A DNA stretch of 61,480 nucleotides from Nocardia asiatica NBRC 100129 (GTDB taxonomy: Bacteria > Actinomycetota > Actinomycetes > Mycobacteriales > Mycobacteriaceae), in the NCBI RefSeq assembly GCF_000308415.1, contig NZ_BAFS01000469.1, positions 1-61,480 on the forward strand, read 5' to 3'. The position numbers were made by a program, and so were the translations under genes. The notes under the pieces were generated by a model, which was given only the letters and a program-made list of their open reading frames with translations, had not been told where the DNA came from and ran no database searches. How positions within the stretch are numbered: the stretch's first letter is position 1; every line of letters begins with the position of its first letter. Of the stretch, positions 1-9,365 are shown in pieces.

Positions 1-101
1 GTGGAGAAGGCGGCCGGTCGGTGCCGACTGGCCGACGACGCGGTTGCGCGGGGCGGATCTCTCGTGTGCCCGGCAATCGCGCCGTCGCGCCGCGTGCGAG
101 T

Positions 102-767
102 TCAGCGGAGGTTGTGGGTGAAGAACCGGTCTTCGCTGGAGGTGTTGATGGTCAGGTCGATTCCGGCGAGTTTGCCGAAATCGATGGCGGCGCCGGGGGT
201 GTGGACGGTGAGTCCACAGCCGTGATAGAAGCTCAACAACCGCGGTGTGTTGGGGAACTGTCCGTAGAGCACGTGGGCTTTCAGGGCTCGCGAGGATCGG
301 ATGGCGCTGTTCACCAGGGCTGCTCCCGCGCCGGTTCGTCGATGCTGTTCATCGACGGCCAAGACCTGGATCTCGCTGGTGCGCAGCAGCGCGAGGAGTA
401 GGTGGTCGGGGCTGGTGGCGATGACGCGGGTGAGCAGCCATAGGGTGGGCCCGCTGAGGATGCCTCCGGCCAGTTGGCCGTCGACCACGGCGACCGAGGC
501 ACTGGTGCGGGTGGCAGCGGCGGCGGGCACGCCGTGGCTGTCGAGGGTCCGGCGCAGTGTGGCTCGGGTGGTGACGAGGTCGCTGCCGAGCAGTCCGTCC
601 TGGTGGAACCCGAGCAGGTACTCGACCAAGAAGTCCGGATCCCCGACGCCGCTCATCGCGGCCCAGCGTACGAACTGGTGCAGTTCGGCTTCGCTGTCGA
701 TATCGCGCACGGCGATGCGGGGATCCGGTCGGTCGGTGTTGACGGTGGTGGGTCGGTATTGGGTCAT
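102..767 (-). CDS. GNAT-family N-acetyltransferase
   Basis: The protein has 221 residues and the acetyl-CoA binding motif A of GNAT enzymes (IQVLAVDEQHRRTGAGAAL), followed by a typical C-terminal strand and helix (LLSFYHGCGL). I chose the ATG at 767 because GAAGGA lies 7-8 bases upstream; an in-frame ATG at 782 would add five residues. The first 70 residues are not recognisable and may form a substrate lid. It is the last gene of the long minus-strand operon, behind a metallo-hydrolase gene, and looks like cargo rather than transfer machinery. The acetyl acceptor cannot be told from sequence. Confidence 0.85.
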   Translation of the reverse strand: MTQYRPTTVNTDRPDPRIAVRDIDSEAELHQFVRWAAMSGVGDPDFLVEYLLGFHQDGLLGSDLVTTRATLRRTLDSHGVPAAAATRTSASVAVVDGQLAGGILSGPTLWLLTRVIATSPDHLLLALLRTSEIQVLAVDEQHRRTGAGAALVNSAIRSSRALKAHVLYGQFPNTPRLLSFYHGCGLTVHTPGAAIDFGKLAGIDLTINTSSEDRFFTHNLR

Positions 768-799
768 GGTGTCGTCCTTCATCGGTGTGGTGGCGGGCG

Positions 800-1657
800 C
801 TATTCGGGCTGCCAGTGGTTGGTGTGCTCGTGGGTGACGAGGCGGCCGAACTGGATGTCGGCGAAATGCATGCCGAACCCGCGGGTGTGCGGCTCGGCGA
901 GTTCACGCAGAAGCCGGGCGGCGGAGTCCCGCGACTGTGCGTGGTCGTCGTCAACGGCGGTGGTCAGGTGCGGGTGGGTGATCTGGACGGGGGTGGTGAG
1001 GGCGTCGCCGAACACGATCAGCCGCTCGCCGAGGCTGCTGAGTAGGTAGCTGGTGTGGCCGAGGCTGTGTCCCGGTGTGGGTAGGGCACGCACGCCGGGG
1101 AAGAACTCACTGTCGGGGACGGGACGGATCTGGGTGGCGAAGGTGGCCAGTACTTCCGGGGGTGTGCCGTCGGCGATGGCGAGGTCGCGCATGTCCCATT
1201 CGGTGGTGCTGACCAGTACCGGGATTCCGGCGAAGACGTTGATGGTGGTGTCGGTATGGGCTTGCCACAGCCAGCCGATGTGGTCCATGTGCAGGTGGGT
1301 GAGAGCGACAAGTTCGATGTCGTTGACCGATTTCCCGGCGGCGGCGAGGCTGTCGATCAGTTGCCCGCCGCGCAGTTGTCCTACCGGGGTGGGCACGGCC
1401 AGCGGCCCGAATCCGGCGTCGATGAGCATGGCGCGGTTGCCGTATTCGATGAGCAGCGCGCCCACGCTGGCCACGAGGTAGCCGTCGGGATCGAGCAAGG
1501 CGGTGAACTGACGCCACACGTGTTCGTCGGCGTCGGGCAGCCAGCGCCGGGCATCCAGCAGCGCCACGCCGTCGGGCAGGTAGGTGACGCGAAGGTGGCC
1601 GAAGACTTGGCGGCGAAGTCCGGCCGGTCGGGTGAGTCGATCGTTGGTGACGGACAC
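800..1657 (-). CDS. MBL-fold metallo-hydrolase
   Basis: This 285-residue protein belongs to the metallo-beta-lactamase superfamily. The zinc signature HLHMDHIGW is clear, and the later ligands are visible in TPGHSLGHTSY and in the strand ending GDALTTP. The layout matches quorum-quenching lactonase and SoxH/GloB-type hydrolases rather than true beta-lactamases. I chose the GTG at 1657 because AGAAGGAG lies just upstream; the longer reading frame upstream is Arg/Pro-rich noise. It sits directly upstream of the GNAT gene. The substrate is unknown; a lactone, thioester or similar ester is likely from family knowledge. Confidence 0.85.
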   Translation of the reverse strand: MSVTNDRLTRPAGLRRQVFGHLRVTYLPDGVALLDARRWLPDADEHVWRQFTALLDPDGYLVASVGALLIEYGNRAMLIDAGFGPLAVPTPVGQLRGGQLIDSLAAAGKSVNDIELVALTHLHMDHIGWLWQAHTDTTINVFAGIPVLVSTTEWDMRDLAIADGTPPEVLATFATQIRPVPDSEFFPGVRALPTPGHSLGHTSYLLSSLGERLIVFGDALTTPVQITHPHLTTAVDDDHAQSRDSAARLLRELAEPHTRGFGMHFADIQFGRLVTHEHTNHWQPE

Positions 1658-1823
1658 GGTGGGTTCTCCTTCTGATGTTCGAGACCTGTTGTCTCGGTGC
1701 GGGATCGGCCGACTGCGTCGTCGGCGGTTGTGGCGGTTGTCGGGGCCGGGCGGGTCGTGTCTGCCGCGAGGGCGGGTCACGTCTGCTCCTGTGCTGGTTG
1801 CGGGCGCGCCGATGTCGGACAGA

Positions 1824-2741
1824 TCACGGGTCGGGTCCGGACTCCGTCGCGACCTGGTGGTCGGCGAACTGGTCCACGACGGGGTCGTGGTCGCGTTCTC
1901 GCTCGGTGCCCTGGTCGGGGTCGGTGTCGGTGACGGCTGCGGCGACCGCAGCGGCGATGTCGTCGGCGGGGTCGGTGGGCAGCGTGCTGGACAGACCGGT
2001 CCGGGCCTGTTCGAGCCAGTCCGTGGGAGCGGGAAACGCGGCGTTGGTGGTGTCGCGTTCGGGCGCCTTGGTGAGCTTTCGGCGCGCGGTGTCGCCGAAG
2101 GCGGCGCCCGTGTAGGCGTGCCACAGGGTGTCGAGGTCGTCGAGGGTGAGATCCCGGTAGATGCTCAGGCGCTGGTCGAGGCCAGCGGCGGCGGCATCGG
2201 TGATGCGTTCGCGCTGGGATGTGGGCATACCGATCGCTGCGGCGGTGACGACGGCGCGCTGCCAGACCGTGTGCATGTTGCGACGGAACTGGTGTTCGGC
2301 GACCGAGTTCGGGTCGATGCTGATCTGGTGGTGGGTCAGCAGGTGCTGGCGCACCGCGGAGACCGCGGCCATGTCGGCGAGCAGATGGGTGTCGGAGGCG
2401 ACCCGGTTGCGGTTTCCGCGCGCAGGTGTCGAGGGCGAAGGCGGGGGCAGGATCTGTGCCGGGGTCCAGGGCTGTCGGGAGAATCCGAGTCGCCGGGCGA
2501 GGTCCACCCATTCGGTGGGGACGCCGTTGCCCCGGACCGTGATTTCGAGCAGGCCCCGCTCGCGGTCGGCCTGATCGATCTGTTGTTGCCGGCCCAGCCG
2601 CTCGGTGACCGACGCCCCTGCGGTGTTCTGCAGATGGTGCAGGCGGGCGCTTTCGGCGGCGAGCTCATGGATGCGCCGCAGTCCCTGCGCGTGGTCGGCG
2701 GGGATATCGCGCACCCGCACAGGCATCGCGACCCCGCTCAC
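1824..2741 (-). CDS. Transfer-operon paralogue family protein A
   Basis: I do not recognise a named family. The 305-residue product is soluble, largely helical and shares two weak blocks with neighbours at 2.7, 7.6, 8.6 and 9.4 kb: a GVPTEWVDLARRLG segment, and a later helix pair that in the others reads LT-x-(E/D)-(E/Q)...LW(G). Its C-terminus has the segment DDIAAAVAAAVTDTDP followed by a long acidic tail, as in most of these relatives. The GTG at 2741 overlaps the stop of the upstream gene by four bases (GTGA), which decides the start and implies translational coupling. Confidence 0.75.
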   Translation of the reverse strand: MSGVAMPVRVRDIPADHAQGLRRIHELAAESARLHHLQNTAGASVTERLGRQQQIDQADRERGLLEITVRGNGVPTEWVDLARRLGFSRQPWTPAQILPPPSPSTPARGNRNRVASDTHLLADMAAVSAVRQHLLTHHQISIDPNSVAEHQFRRNMHTVWQRAVVTAAAIGMPTSQRERITDAAAAGLDQRLSIYRDLTLDDLDTLWHAYTGAAFGDTARRKLTKAPERDTTNAAFPAPTDWLEQARTGLSSTLPTDPADDIAAAVAAAVTDTDPDQGTERERDHDPVVDQFADHQVATESGPDP

Positions 2742-3643
2742 CACGGACTCCCCTCCGCGCTCAGGAATACCGGTTCCCCACCGGCGTGTTCGGAAACCCA
2801 CGGTTCATCGGGGGACGGTGCGTCGCTGAACAGCACCTCGGTGCTCGGCGATTGCTGGTCGGGTTCGGGGATCGCCGCGTCCAGCGCCGCGCGAAGCTCG
2901 GTGTCGCGCGCGGGAACGAGCTGCGCGTGGACCGGTCCCAATTCGTCGGCGATCGCGGTCCGCAGGGCCGCAGGGGCGGGCAGCGCGGGGCTGGTGTTGA
3001 CGGCGATCCTGGCGTCGGTGGCCAGCGCGGTGGCTTGCCCGGCCCAGGCGCGGGTGTCGGTGTCGGCGGCGGCGTGCCAGCGGTGCCGGATCTGTTCGGC
3101 GGGCAGTCCGTCGAGCGTGGCGGCGGCCGAGCGTGCCCAGTCGTCGAGTTCGCCCCACAACTGGGTTCCTTGATCGGCGGTCAGTCCCAGCAGATTCGCG
3201 ACACCGGCGGTGCGCATGTGCAGGGCGGTCAGGTTGGTGCGCAGGCTCGCCGACGCGCCGCCTGGGTCGTGGGCGTGCAGCTGCCGGTGGGCGGTATCGA
3301 GTGCTTCCCATTCCTGGATCCGGGCCACATCCCCGGTGAGATCGCCGAGGATCCGGTCCCAGTCTGTCGGGCCGGGGGTCACCAGATACAGATCCGCGCG
3401 CCATCCGATCCCGCGCTCGCCGCGCGCCTGGGCCTGGTCGAGCCATTCGCTCGGTAGTCCCCCTGCGGTGGCGGCGGCGATCAGGTCCGCGCGCCCGATG
3501 GCGTGGTGCTGGTAGGTGCCGAACCACTCCTGCGTCGGTGAGCGGTCGAATCCTTCGGCCTCGGCGAGCATGGCGGCGATGGCGCGACTGCGGTTCTGGA
3601 CGGCCTTGAGCACCCGTGTCTGGACTCGGGAGGGCGTGATCAC
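2738..3643 (-). CDS. Transfer-operon paralogue family protein B
   Basis: This 301-residue protein of unknown function belongs to the same local family. The GLPSEWLDQAQARGERG block lies near residue 60 and LGLTADQGTQLWGELDDWAR near residue 150. The C-terminal part has a short helix (RAALDAAIPEPD) and then an acidic, proline-containing tail. The GTG start at 3643 overlaps the stop of the DUF4913 gene by four bases. No catalytic residues, signal peptide or membrane segment can be seen. Its place beside a coupling-protein gene suggests an accessory or a transferred protein. Confidence 0.75.
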   Translation of the reverse strand: MITPSRVQTRVLKAVQNRSRAIAAMLAEAEGFDRSPTQEWFGTYQHHAIGRADLIAAATAGGLPSEWLDQAQARGERGIGWRADLYLVTPGPTDWDRILGDLTGDVARIQEWEALDTAHRQLHAHDPGGASASLRTNLTALHMRTAGVANLLGLTADQGTQLWGELDDWARSAAATLDGLPAEQIRHRWHAAADTDTRAWAGQATALATDARIAVNTSPALPAPAALRTAIADELGPVHAQLVPARDTELRAALDAAIPEPDQQSPSTEVLFSDAPSPDEPWVSEHAGGEPVFLSAEGSPW

Positions 3644-4545
3644 GACAGCTCCTCCTCGTCCTCGCCGGGAGCGAGGGCTCGGAAATCGGGCCCGAATCCC
3701 AGCCGTTCGATCGCCGGCCGCGCGCCGGGCGCGCCGAACCAGTTACGGGGTACGCGGCTGGCGGCCAGTCCGGGCAGCTCGACGTGGTCGCTGGGTGTGC
3801 AGCGGTGCAGCGGCCCGTTGGCGGCGTCGAGGACCAGGCGCATGGTCGGATCGATCTGACGGGTGAACAGCGACGACATCGCGGTCTTGTCGGTGGAGAT
3901 GACCGCGGCCTCGAACGCCGCGTGCAGCAGCGCGAACCGAACTGCGACGCTGTGGTGTTCCCACCAGCGGGTGCACCAGGTGTAGGTGCCCTCGCGATGC
4001 TGGGCGGCGATGCGTACCGAGGTCACCGGTAGCAGCCACTGCTGCACCCAGAGTCCGTAGTTGGTGAACCGCGGTGGCGGCTTCTTCTTCTCGGAGTCGG
4101 TGTTCTTCGTCGAGCCGGTACCGGTCTCGGTGGGTGCGACTTGTTCCGCGCGGTCGGTGGGCGGGATGCGTTCGGGGGGAACGGGTTCGAACGGCAGCGA
4201 TGGTGTCTTGACGTGGTCGGTCGGGGTGCAGCGGTGCAGGGGTCCTTTGGCGGCGTCGAGTATGACGCGGAAATGGGGGTCGACGTGGCCGGTGACGAAT
4301 CCGCTGGCGCCGGGGCCACGGGAGGCTTCGAACGCGGTGTGCAAGAAGGCGATGCGGACCGCGACGGGGCGGTGTGCCCACCATTGCTCACACCAGGTGT
4401 AGGTGTTCTCGCGTTGGCCGCCGGAGATCCGGACGCTGATCAAGGGCAGCAGCCATTTCTCGGCGAAGGCGACGAAGTGGGGATAGGAGGGTTTGCGGGC
4501 CTGCGCTGGTTTGGCGGCTGGTGCCGTCGGGTTCGTGGCGTTCAT
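3640..4545 (-). CDS. Tandem DUF4913 protein
   Basis: The 301-residue product carries two copies of a DUF4913-like domain. Copy 1 (about residues 20-125) contains WLLPLISVRISGG, TYTWCEQWWAH and GPLHRCTPTDHV. Copy 2 (about 155-265) repeats these as WLLPVTSVRIAAQ, TYTWCTRWWEH and GPLHRCTPSDHV. A Lys/Pro-rich linker joins them. DUF4913 proteins are common on actinobacterial plasmids and integrative elements next to coupling proteins, but their biochemical role is not established. The ATG at 4545 overlaps the TraG stop (ATGA), so both are translated as a pair. Confidence 0.88.
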   Translation of the reverse strand: MNATNPTAPAAKPAQARKPSYPHFVAFAEKWLLPLISVRISGGQRENTYTWCEQWWAHRPVAVRIAFLHTAFEASRGPGASGFVTGHVDPHFRVILDAAKGPLHRCTPTDHVKTPSLPFEPVPPERIPPTDRAEQVAPTETGTGSTKNTDSEKKKPPPRFTNYGLWVQQWLLPVTSVRIAAQHREGTYTWCTRWWEHHSVAVRFALLHAAFEAAVISTDKTAMSSLFTRQIDPTMRLVLDAANGPLHRCTPSDHVELPGLAASRVPRNWFGAPGARPAIERLGFGPDFRALAPGEDEEELS

Positions 4546-6413
4546 GACCGTTGCCCTTCGGCGTCCGGACCGTCGTCTGCGTCGTCGGGTTTCTCGGGTA
4601 CGACGAGGGCGACGGGCTGGCTGTCGGTGGCGAATTGCTTCAGCGATCGGTGGATCAGCGGTGCGTATTCGGTGTCCTGCCACCAGGTTTTGGATACGAG
4701 GACTGGTCCGTGTCCGGGCAGCCGGACCAGGGCGCGGTCTTTGGGGAGCGCGGCGAGCTGGGAGACCTCGAGGATGGGTTCGGCGCGCCACGACAGCGTG
4801 CGGTTGGTGCCGCCTTGGCCGCGGCTGCGGGAGCGGTCGGCGACATCGTGCTGTCCGGCCATCTGTGACCAGTGCTGGAGGTAGTCGACCGCGGCGATTC
4901 CGCCGCCGTAGACCTCGATCGACTGGGCGCGCATCGTCTTGAGTCCGTTGGCGCCCCACAGGTCTTCGCCCTGTTCGAGAACTTGCAGGATGGTCATCAA
5001 GATGATTCCGCAGCCCCCCGAATAGGTGTAGTAACTGGGGAGTTCGCTGATGCGGGCGCAGTTGGCGGCCTCGTCGAGCACACCGAGCAGCGGCACCGCC
5101 AGCCTGCCGTCGGGCCGGGCGCGCGCGGCGCTCAGTGCGGCCTCGATGATCTGCCCGACCAGCGCCGAGGTCAGCGGGGTCGCCCCGTCGGGTCCGGCCA
5201 TGCTCAGCGCGTACACGGTGTCGGTGGATTCGACGAAATCGACCGGCTTGAACTCCGGCAACTCGTGCGTGCGGGGCTGGGCCGTGTTCTCGATCACGAC
5301 ACCCGCTTTGCCTTCACGCACCCGCAGATGAGTGCGTGAAGGCGGGGTCACCATCCGCGCGTAGTCGGCGTCGGCCAAGACGTTCAGAAACCTTCTGGCC
5401 ATGTCGTAGAGCCCGTCTCTTTGGCGGGAGTAGAGGGCCTGGGACTCGCGGATACGTTCGGCGGGACGGCGCTGGCCGTGGGCATTCAGGATCAGTGCCG
5501 GGGTGGGATCCTGATCCTTGCCCAGCCATTCGGCCACGTGCAGCAGATCCCCGCCCGCGCGGGCGGCGGCGAGTATGTAGAGGGCGAGTAGTTCTTGGGC
5601 GCCGCCATCGAAGTAACTGTCCACCTTGGCATTCGCGGCTTGGGCGGCGGTTCCCGAGGATGCGGAGACGAAGAACCCGGCCAGTTTGCGTGCCGCCGGC
5701 AAGCCTGTGACCTGTGTCAGCAAATTCACCCAGAACCCGCAGGTCGGTGTTCCGGTGACCCCTTGCAGGTCCGAGAGCCAGATATCGCCCGCCTCTTGCC
5801 GTCCGGCGAGGGTGTGGCGGTAGAGATCGGGTTTGTTCGAGGTGGCCAGGCACGGCCCCCACGCGGCGAGGACCGCCGGGATGGCCCAGGCCATGGTCTT
5901 GCCGGTGCGGGTACCCGCCGCGATCGTCACCCCCAACTCGGCGGGCACGAACAGCTCGACCCCGCCGACGACCGTTCGGCCCAGGGGCGGGCCTTTGAGT
6001 TCTTGGACGTCCTCGGGTGCGTCGGCCAGCAACCGCCGGTTGGCCGCCGCGTTGTCGCCGGCGCGTGCGATACGGATCTGGCTGGGGCGCTGCATGGTCC
6101 GTGCGGCGCTGTCGATCTCGTGCGGTGTGCGCAGCAGTCGCCATCCGGCGACGAGCGCGCCCGCTTCGAGGCCGTAGAGCGCGACGGCCACGAGCGTGGC
6201 CTGCCACGGCCAGCTCGCTTTGCCGAGCGCGACGGCCAGCAGCGCGGCGGCCGGGTTCCCGGTGACCGGCAATCCGGCCCACCACCGGCCCAGCGACAGC
6301 GCCGCCCAGGCGGTGAGCGCCACCGCGACCGCCGCAACGAACAGCATCAGGATCGTGGTCTCTTCCCCGATCCCGCTCTTGGTCCGTCGACGGGTCTCCC
6401 GTGTCGAGATCAT
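4542..6413 (-). CDS. TraG/VirD4-type coupling ATPase
   Basis: This type IV coupling protein of 623 residues would bring DNA-protein substrates to the secretion channel at the inner membrane. There are two N-terminal membrane helices (about residues 20-100). The Walker A motif is AAGTRTGKTMAW and the Walker B strand is LLGVLDEAANC. The C-terminal part also has the usual YSGGCGIILMTILQ and RLPGHGPVLVSK segments of the TraG/TraD family. The ATG at 6413 is preceded by GAGGAG; the longer frame upstream is noise. It is preceded by the 6463-7461 gene and followed by the DUF4913 gene with an ATGA overlap. Confidence 0.93.
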   Translation of the reverse strand: MISTRETRRRTKSGIGEETTILMLFVAAVAVALTAWAALSLGRWWAGLPVTGNPAAALLAVALGKASWPWQATLVAVALYGLEAGALVAGWRLLRTPHEIDSAARTMQRPSQIRIARAGDNAAANRRLLADAPEDVQELKGPPLGRTVVGGVELFVPAELGVTIAAGTRTGKTMAWAIPAVLAAWGPCLATSNKPDLYRHTLAGRQEAGDIWLSDLQGVTGTPTCGFWVNLLTQVTGLPAARKLAGFFVSASSGTAAQAANAKVDSYFDGGAQELLALYILAAARAGGDLLHVAEWLGKDQDPTPALILNAHGQRRPAERIRESQALYSRQRDGLYDMARRFLNVLADADYARMVTPPSRTHLRVREGKAGVVIENTAQPRTHELPEFKPVDFVESTDTVYALSMAGPDGATPLTSALVGQIIEAALSAARARPDGRLAVPLLGVLDEAANCARISELPSYYTYSGGCGIILMTILQVLEQGEDLWGANGLKTMRAQSIEVYGGGIAAVDYLQHWSQMAGQHDVADRSRSRGQGGTNRTLSWRAEPILEVSQLAALPKDRALVRLPGHGPVLVSKTWWQDTEYAPLIHRSLKQFATDSQPVALVVPEKPDDADDGPDAEGQRS

Positions 6414-6462
6414 GCGCGCACTCCTCGATCGGTTTTCGATATCTGTTGGTGGACAGTCGTTT

Positions 6463-7461
6463 TCACAGCGACACCTCGATGTCTCGGGACGGGTCGGGCT
6501 CGGTATCGAGGTCGGGCTCGGGCCCGGCGCCGGGTGTGTCGACCGGGTCGGCGGGGATGGCGGCCGAGACTGCCGCGCCGATGCGGTCGGCGGCGGTCGC
6601 ATCGGGTTCGGTGGTGGTGTGGGCGTAGGTGCCGTCGCGTCCGGCGAGGTAGGCGAGGTCGATCTGGTCTTGAGTGGCCCCGGCCCGTGCCGCCTCCGCG
6701 CGGGCGTCGCGGGTCTGGGCCAGCAGCTCGTCCAGGCGCTCGATGAGGTCCTGGTCGTGGCTGGGCACGCCGGCGAAGCGGGTGCTGGTGCGGGTGTGCT
6801 CGGCCGACAGGTCCTGGACCCGCCGCAGTGCCGCTTGCCGCTCGACGCTGCGTTGGTCTGCGCCGGTATCGAGGTCGCCGTCGCGTTCTTCGGCGTCGAG
6901 CAGCTCGTCGGTGGAAGCGATGAGCGCGTCGACTTCCTTCAGCGAGATCTCGGGTCCACGTCCGCCGAGTGCGCGGTCCACCCGGCTCGTCGGGCGCAGC
7001 TCGATCACTTTCGCCCGGTCCTGGGGGCGTGAGCGTGCGCTGTCCTGTACCGATCCGGTGATGCCGGGTTCGATGCGTCCGGTCAGGATCGCGGTCTGGC
7101 GCAGGGTGCGCCAGGTCAGGTCGTCGACGAGCTGATCACCTGTGGCATGTGCTTGTGCGAGGCGGTCGTAGGCGGCGCGCGTGGTTTCCGGCCGGGCCAG
7201 CCAGGCAGCGGTGCTGGCGTCCAATTGCATCCACAGCCGGGCGAATTCGGTGTGACCGGCACCGGTCCACCGCTCGGCCAGCATCTGGGCTTGGGCGGTC
7301 AATTCGGCGACTTGATCGGATGTTTCGCCGAACGGCGCGATTTCGCGGAGGTTGTGGTAGAGGGCGAAATCGGCGCGCAGTTGGGCTTCACGCTCGTCGG
7401 CGGCGTCGTGGTAGTAGCCGGGATCGGTGGGCGATCCGGGGTGCGAGTCGGGCCAGCTCAT
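6463..7461 (-). CDS. Helical acidic-tail protein upstream of the coupling ATPase
   Basis: The function is unknown. The 332-residue protein is rich in charged helices (LIERLDELLAQTRDARAEAA and similar stretches) that could form a coiled coil. Near the C-terminus comes QDQIDLAYLAGRDGTYAHT, a motif that looks conserved and is followed by a helix (DRIGAAVSAAIP) and a Pro/Asp/Glu-rich tail. That tail type recurs in the neighbouring paralogues. It lies 49 bases ahead of the coupling ATPase gene in the same direction, so a role in substrate selection or as a transferred protein is possible but unproven. Confidence 0.72.
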   Translation of the reverse strand: MSWPDSHPGSPTDPGYYHDAADEREAQLRADFALYHNLREIAPFGETSDQVAELTAQAQMLAERWTGAGHTEFARLWMQLDASTAAWLARPETTRAAYDRLAQAHATGDQLVDDLTWRTLRQTAILTGRIEPGITGSVQDSARSRPQDRAKVIELRPTSRVDRALGGRGPEISLKEVDALIASTDELLDAEERDGDLDTGADQRSVERQAALRRVQDLSAEHTRTSTRFAGVPSHDQDLIERLDELLAQTRDARAEAARAGATQDQIDLAYLAGRDGTYAHTTTEPDATAADRIGAAVSAAIPADPVDTPGAGPEPDLDTEPDPSRDIEVSL

Positions 7462-7643
7462 CAGCGCCTGCCCGCGGTGTGGTCACGGTGTCGCGGTGTT
7501 CGGTGGTGTGGTGCTTGCGGGATGGACATCGGCAGCCTCCGAAACAGAGAGGAGGAAGAATCGGTGTCCCCGGTGGCGGGTTCGATGTCGCGGCCAGTAC
7601 CCGTGACCGACGGCATCGACGAAACGCAGGGTCTGTCAGGTGG

Positions 7644-8630
7644 TCAGGGGTCGGTGCCGTAGTCGTGGCGATATCCGCCGTCACTGTCCGGATCCGGTCC
7701 GAGGTCGGGGTCGATGGCGAGGCCGGTGTCCTCGGCGGGCAGCTCATCGTCCACGGCAGCGGAGATGGCGCCGAGCGCGGTGGTGGTGTCGGCGGCGACG
7801 TCGGTGTCGGCTAATGCGGCGTTGATGAATTCGGCGCGCAGTGTCGCCGCGGCGGCGGCGATCATCTGTTGCGGTGTCGGTGGCAGCGTGTGCGCGCCGA
7901 CGATTGGGGTGCCTGTGGCGGGGTCGGTCGGAACGTAGGGCGGTACCGACAGTTCGGTGCTGGGTTTGGTGTAGGAGTGCCATGCTCGGGCCACACTGAG
8001 TTCGTCGCGGATTTCCAGCCGTACGGCGTGATCACGCCGGTAGGGTTCGGCAGCGTCGCCCCACAACATGTCGGCCTCGTCCTCGGTGATCTGCGCGGCG
8101 TGTGCCAGCGCGACCACCCGTTCGTGACGTAGCTCCATGTTCTGGGCGAACTGCTTTTCCGACATCGGGTTCTTGCCGTAGCTCCAGCGGCCGGTCGCGA
8201 CGCGGTCGTCACGTTCGGCCGCCAACGCGGCCATCCGCTCCAAATGCCACAGGTCCAGCCCGAGCATGCCGACGAAGAATCCTTGGGCGGCGTTGTCGCG
8301 CCAGGGCATCGAATCCAATCTCGACAGGGCATCCACACGGGGCCGGGCACTGTTCTCGCCGAGCGCGACCGCGTCGTCGATCCATTCCTGCCGCACACCC
8401 GCCGAGAGCGCGGTCTGCTCAGTGCGCTCTCGCTCGGCGGACAGGGCGTCGAGGTGTTGCCGCCAAGCCGATTCGGCGTCACCGCCGGAATCCAGCGGTT
8501 CGAACCCTTCCCAGCCTGCACCGAGGATTCGGGTGTGCTCGCCGGTGAGCAGCCGGATCTGGGAGAGCAGCTGGGCTTGCCACTGCACGACCGATTCGCG
8601 GGATCCTGGCGCCGGGGGCGGAGTCGTCAT
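7644..8630 (-). CDS. Transfer-operon paralogue family protein C
   Basis: This 328-residue protein of the local paralogue family has GVRQEWIDDAVALGE near residue 85 and a match to the LT-x-E...LWG block (QITEDEADMLWGDAAEPYRR) near residue 195. The tail contains TALGAISAAVDDELPAE and then a run of Asp and Pro residues. I chose the ATG at 8630 because the longer frame overlaps the upstream gene and reads as Arg-rich shadow. No enzyme motif is visible. It lies 13 bases after the stop of paralogue D. Confidence 0.72.
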   Translation of the reverse strand: MTTPPPAPGSRESVVQWQAQLLSQIRLLTGEHTRILGAGWEGFEPLDSGGDAESAWRQHLDALSAERERTEQTALSAGVRQEWIDDAVALGENSARPRVDALSRLDSMPWRDNAAQGFFVGMLGLDLWHLERMAALAAERDDRVATGRWSYGKNPMSEKQFAQNMELRHERVVALAHAAQITEDEADMLWGDAAEPYRRDHAVRLEIRDELSVARAWHSYTKPSTELSVPPYVPTDPATGTPIVGAHTLPPTPQQMIAAAAATLRAEFINAALADTDVAADTTTALGAISAAVDDELPAEDTGLAIDPDLGPDPDSDGGYRHDYGTDP

Positions 8631-8643
8631 GATCGCCACCCGC

Positions 8644-9300
8644 TCACAGCTCGACCCCGCCGGTCGGCCCGTTATCCGGCGGGTGATCGGGTGGTTCGAG
8701 CCACCGATCCGTGCTCGCCGCCACCAGCCGCGACCAGCCGAGGTCGTCACGTCCCCAGAGTTGATCGCGTTCGGCCAGGGTCAGTTCGGCGAGCGCCGCG
8801 ACGGAGTCGACGCGTTCCCACAGCAGGTCCATGTTGATCAGGTACTGCTGGTGACCGGCGCTGTCGGTCGGGTTGCCGACCTCGCGTTCTTCGCGCGCGA
8901 TGGCGATGGCAGCCATGTGTTCCAACGTCCAGATGTCCTCGGCGATCGCCGCAATCATCTGCGCGCGGACCGGGTCGTCGCCGTGGCGGGTTGTCGGTGG
9001 GTCGGTCACGGCCTCGCCCCACCGTCGGCCCGCCTTGCCGTTTTCCACCGCCGCGGCGATCGCCGTGGGCGGGATTCCGGGGGTGTCGGTGCGCACGATC
9101 AATTCCCGCTGTTCGGCCTTGAGGTCGCGCAGGTGCGCTTGCCAGGATTGGATCGCGATGTCACGGCGTCCGAAGCCGGTGCCGTATTCGGGATATCCCC
9201 GATACAGCAACCGCGCGTCCTCGACGCCACGCTCTTGGATCCGCGCGAGCAGCCCGGCTTTCCAGCTCGCCAAGTCCCCGAGATCATCGGTTCGACTCAT
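8644..9300 (-). CDS. Transfer-operon paralogue family protein D
   Basis: The start at 9300 is well supported by GGAAGGAG directly upstream. The 218-residue product is a shorter family member. It has GIPPTAIAAAVENGKAGRRW near residue 80 and LAELTLAERDQLWGRDDLGW near residue 180, so it keeps both family blocks but lacks most of the acidic C-terminal extension seen in the others. No signal peptide or membrane segment is present. Function is unknown. Confidence 0.75.
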   Translation of the reverse strand: MSRTDDLGDLASWKAGLLARIQERGVEDARLLYRGYPEYGTGFGRRDIAIQSWQAHLRDLKAEQRELIVRTDTPGIPPTAIAAAVENGKAGRRWGEAVTDPPTTRHGDDPVRAQMIAAIAEDIWTLEHMAAIAIAREEREVGNPTDSAGHQQYLINMDLLWERVDSVAALAELTLAERDQLWGRDDLGWSRLVAASTDRWLEPPDHPPDNGPTGGVEL

Positions 9301-9365
9301 CTGCCTTCTCCTTCCTATTCGAGGTTGTGGCACAACGGTTTTCGGTTGCATCGCTGTAGCTGCCG

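Noticed and set aside
5595..6746. Plus-strand frame of 383 residues within the coupling ATPase region
   Set aside because: It is antisense to the TraG/VirD4 gene with intact Walker motifs and is compositionally biased.
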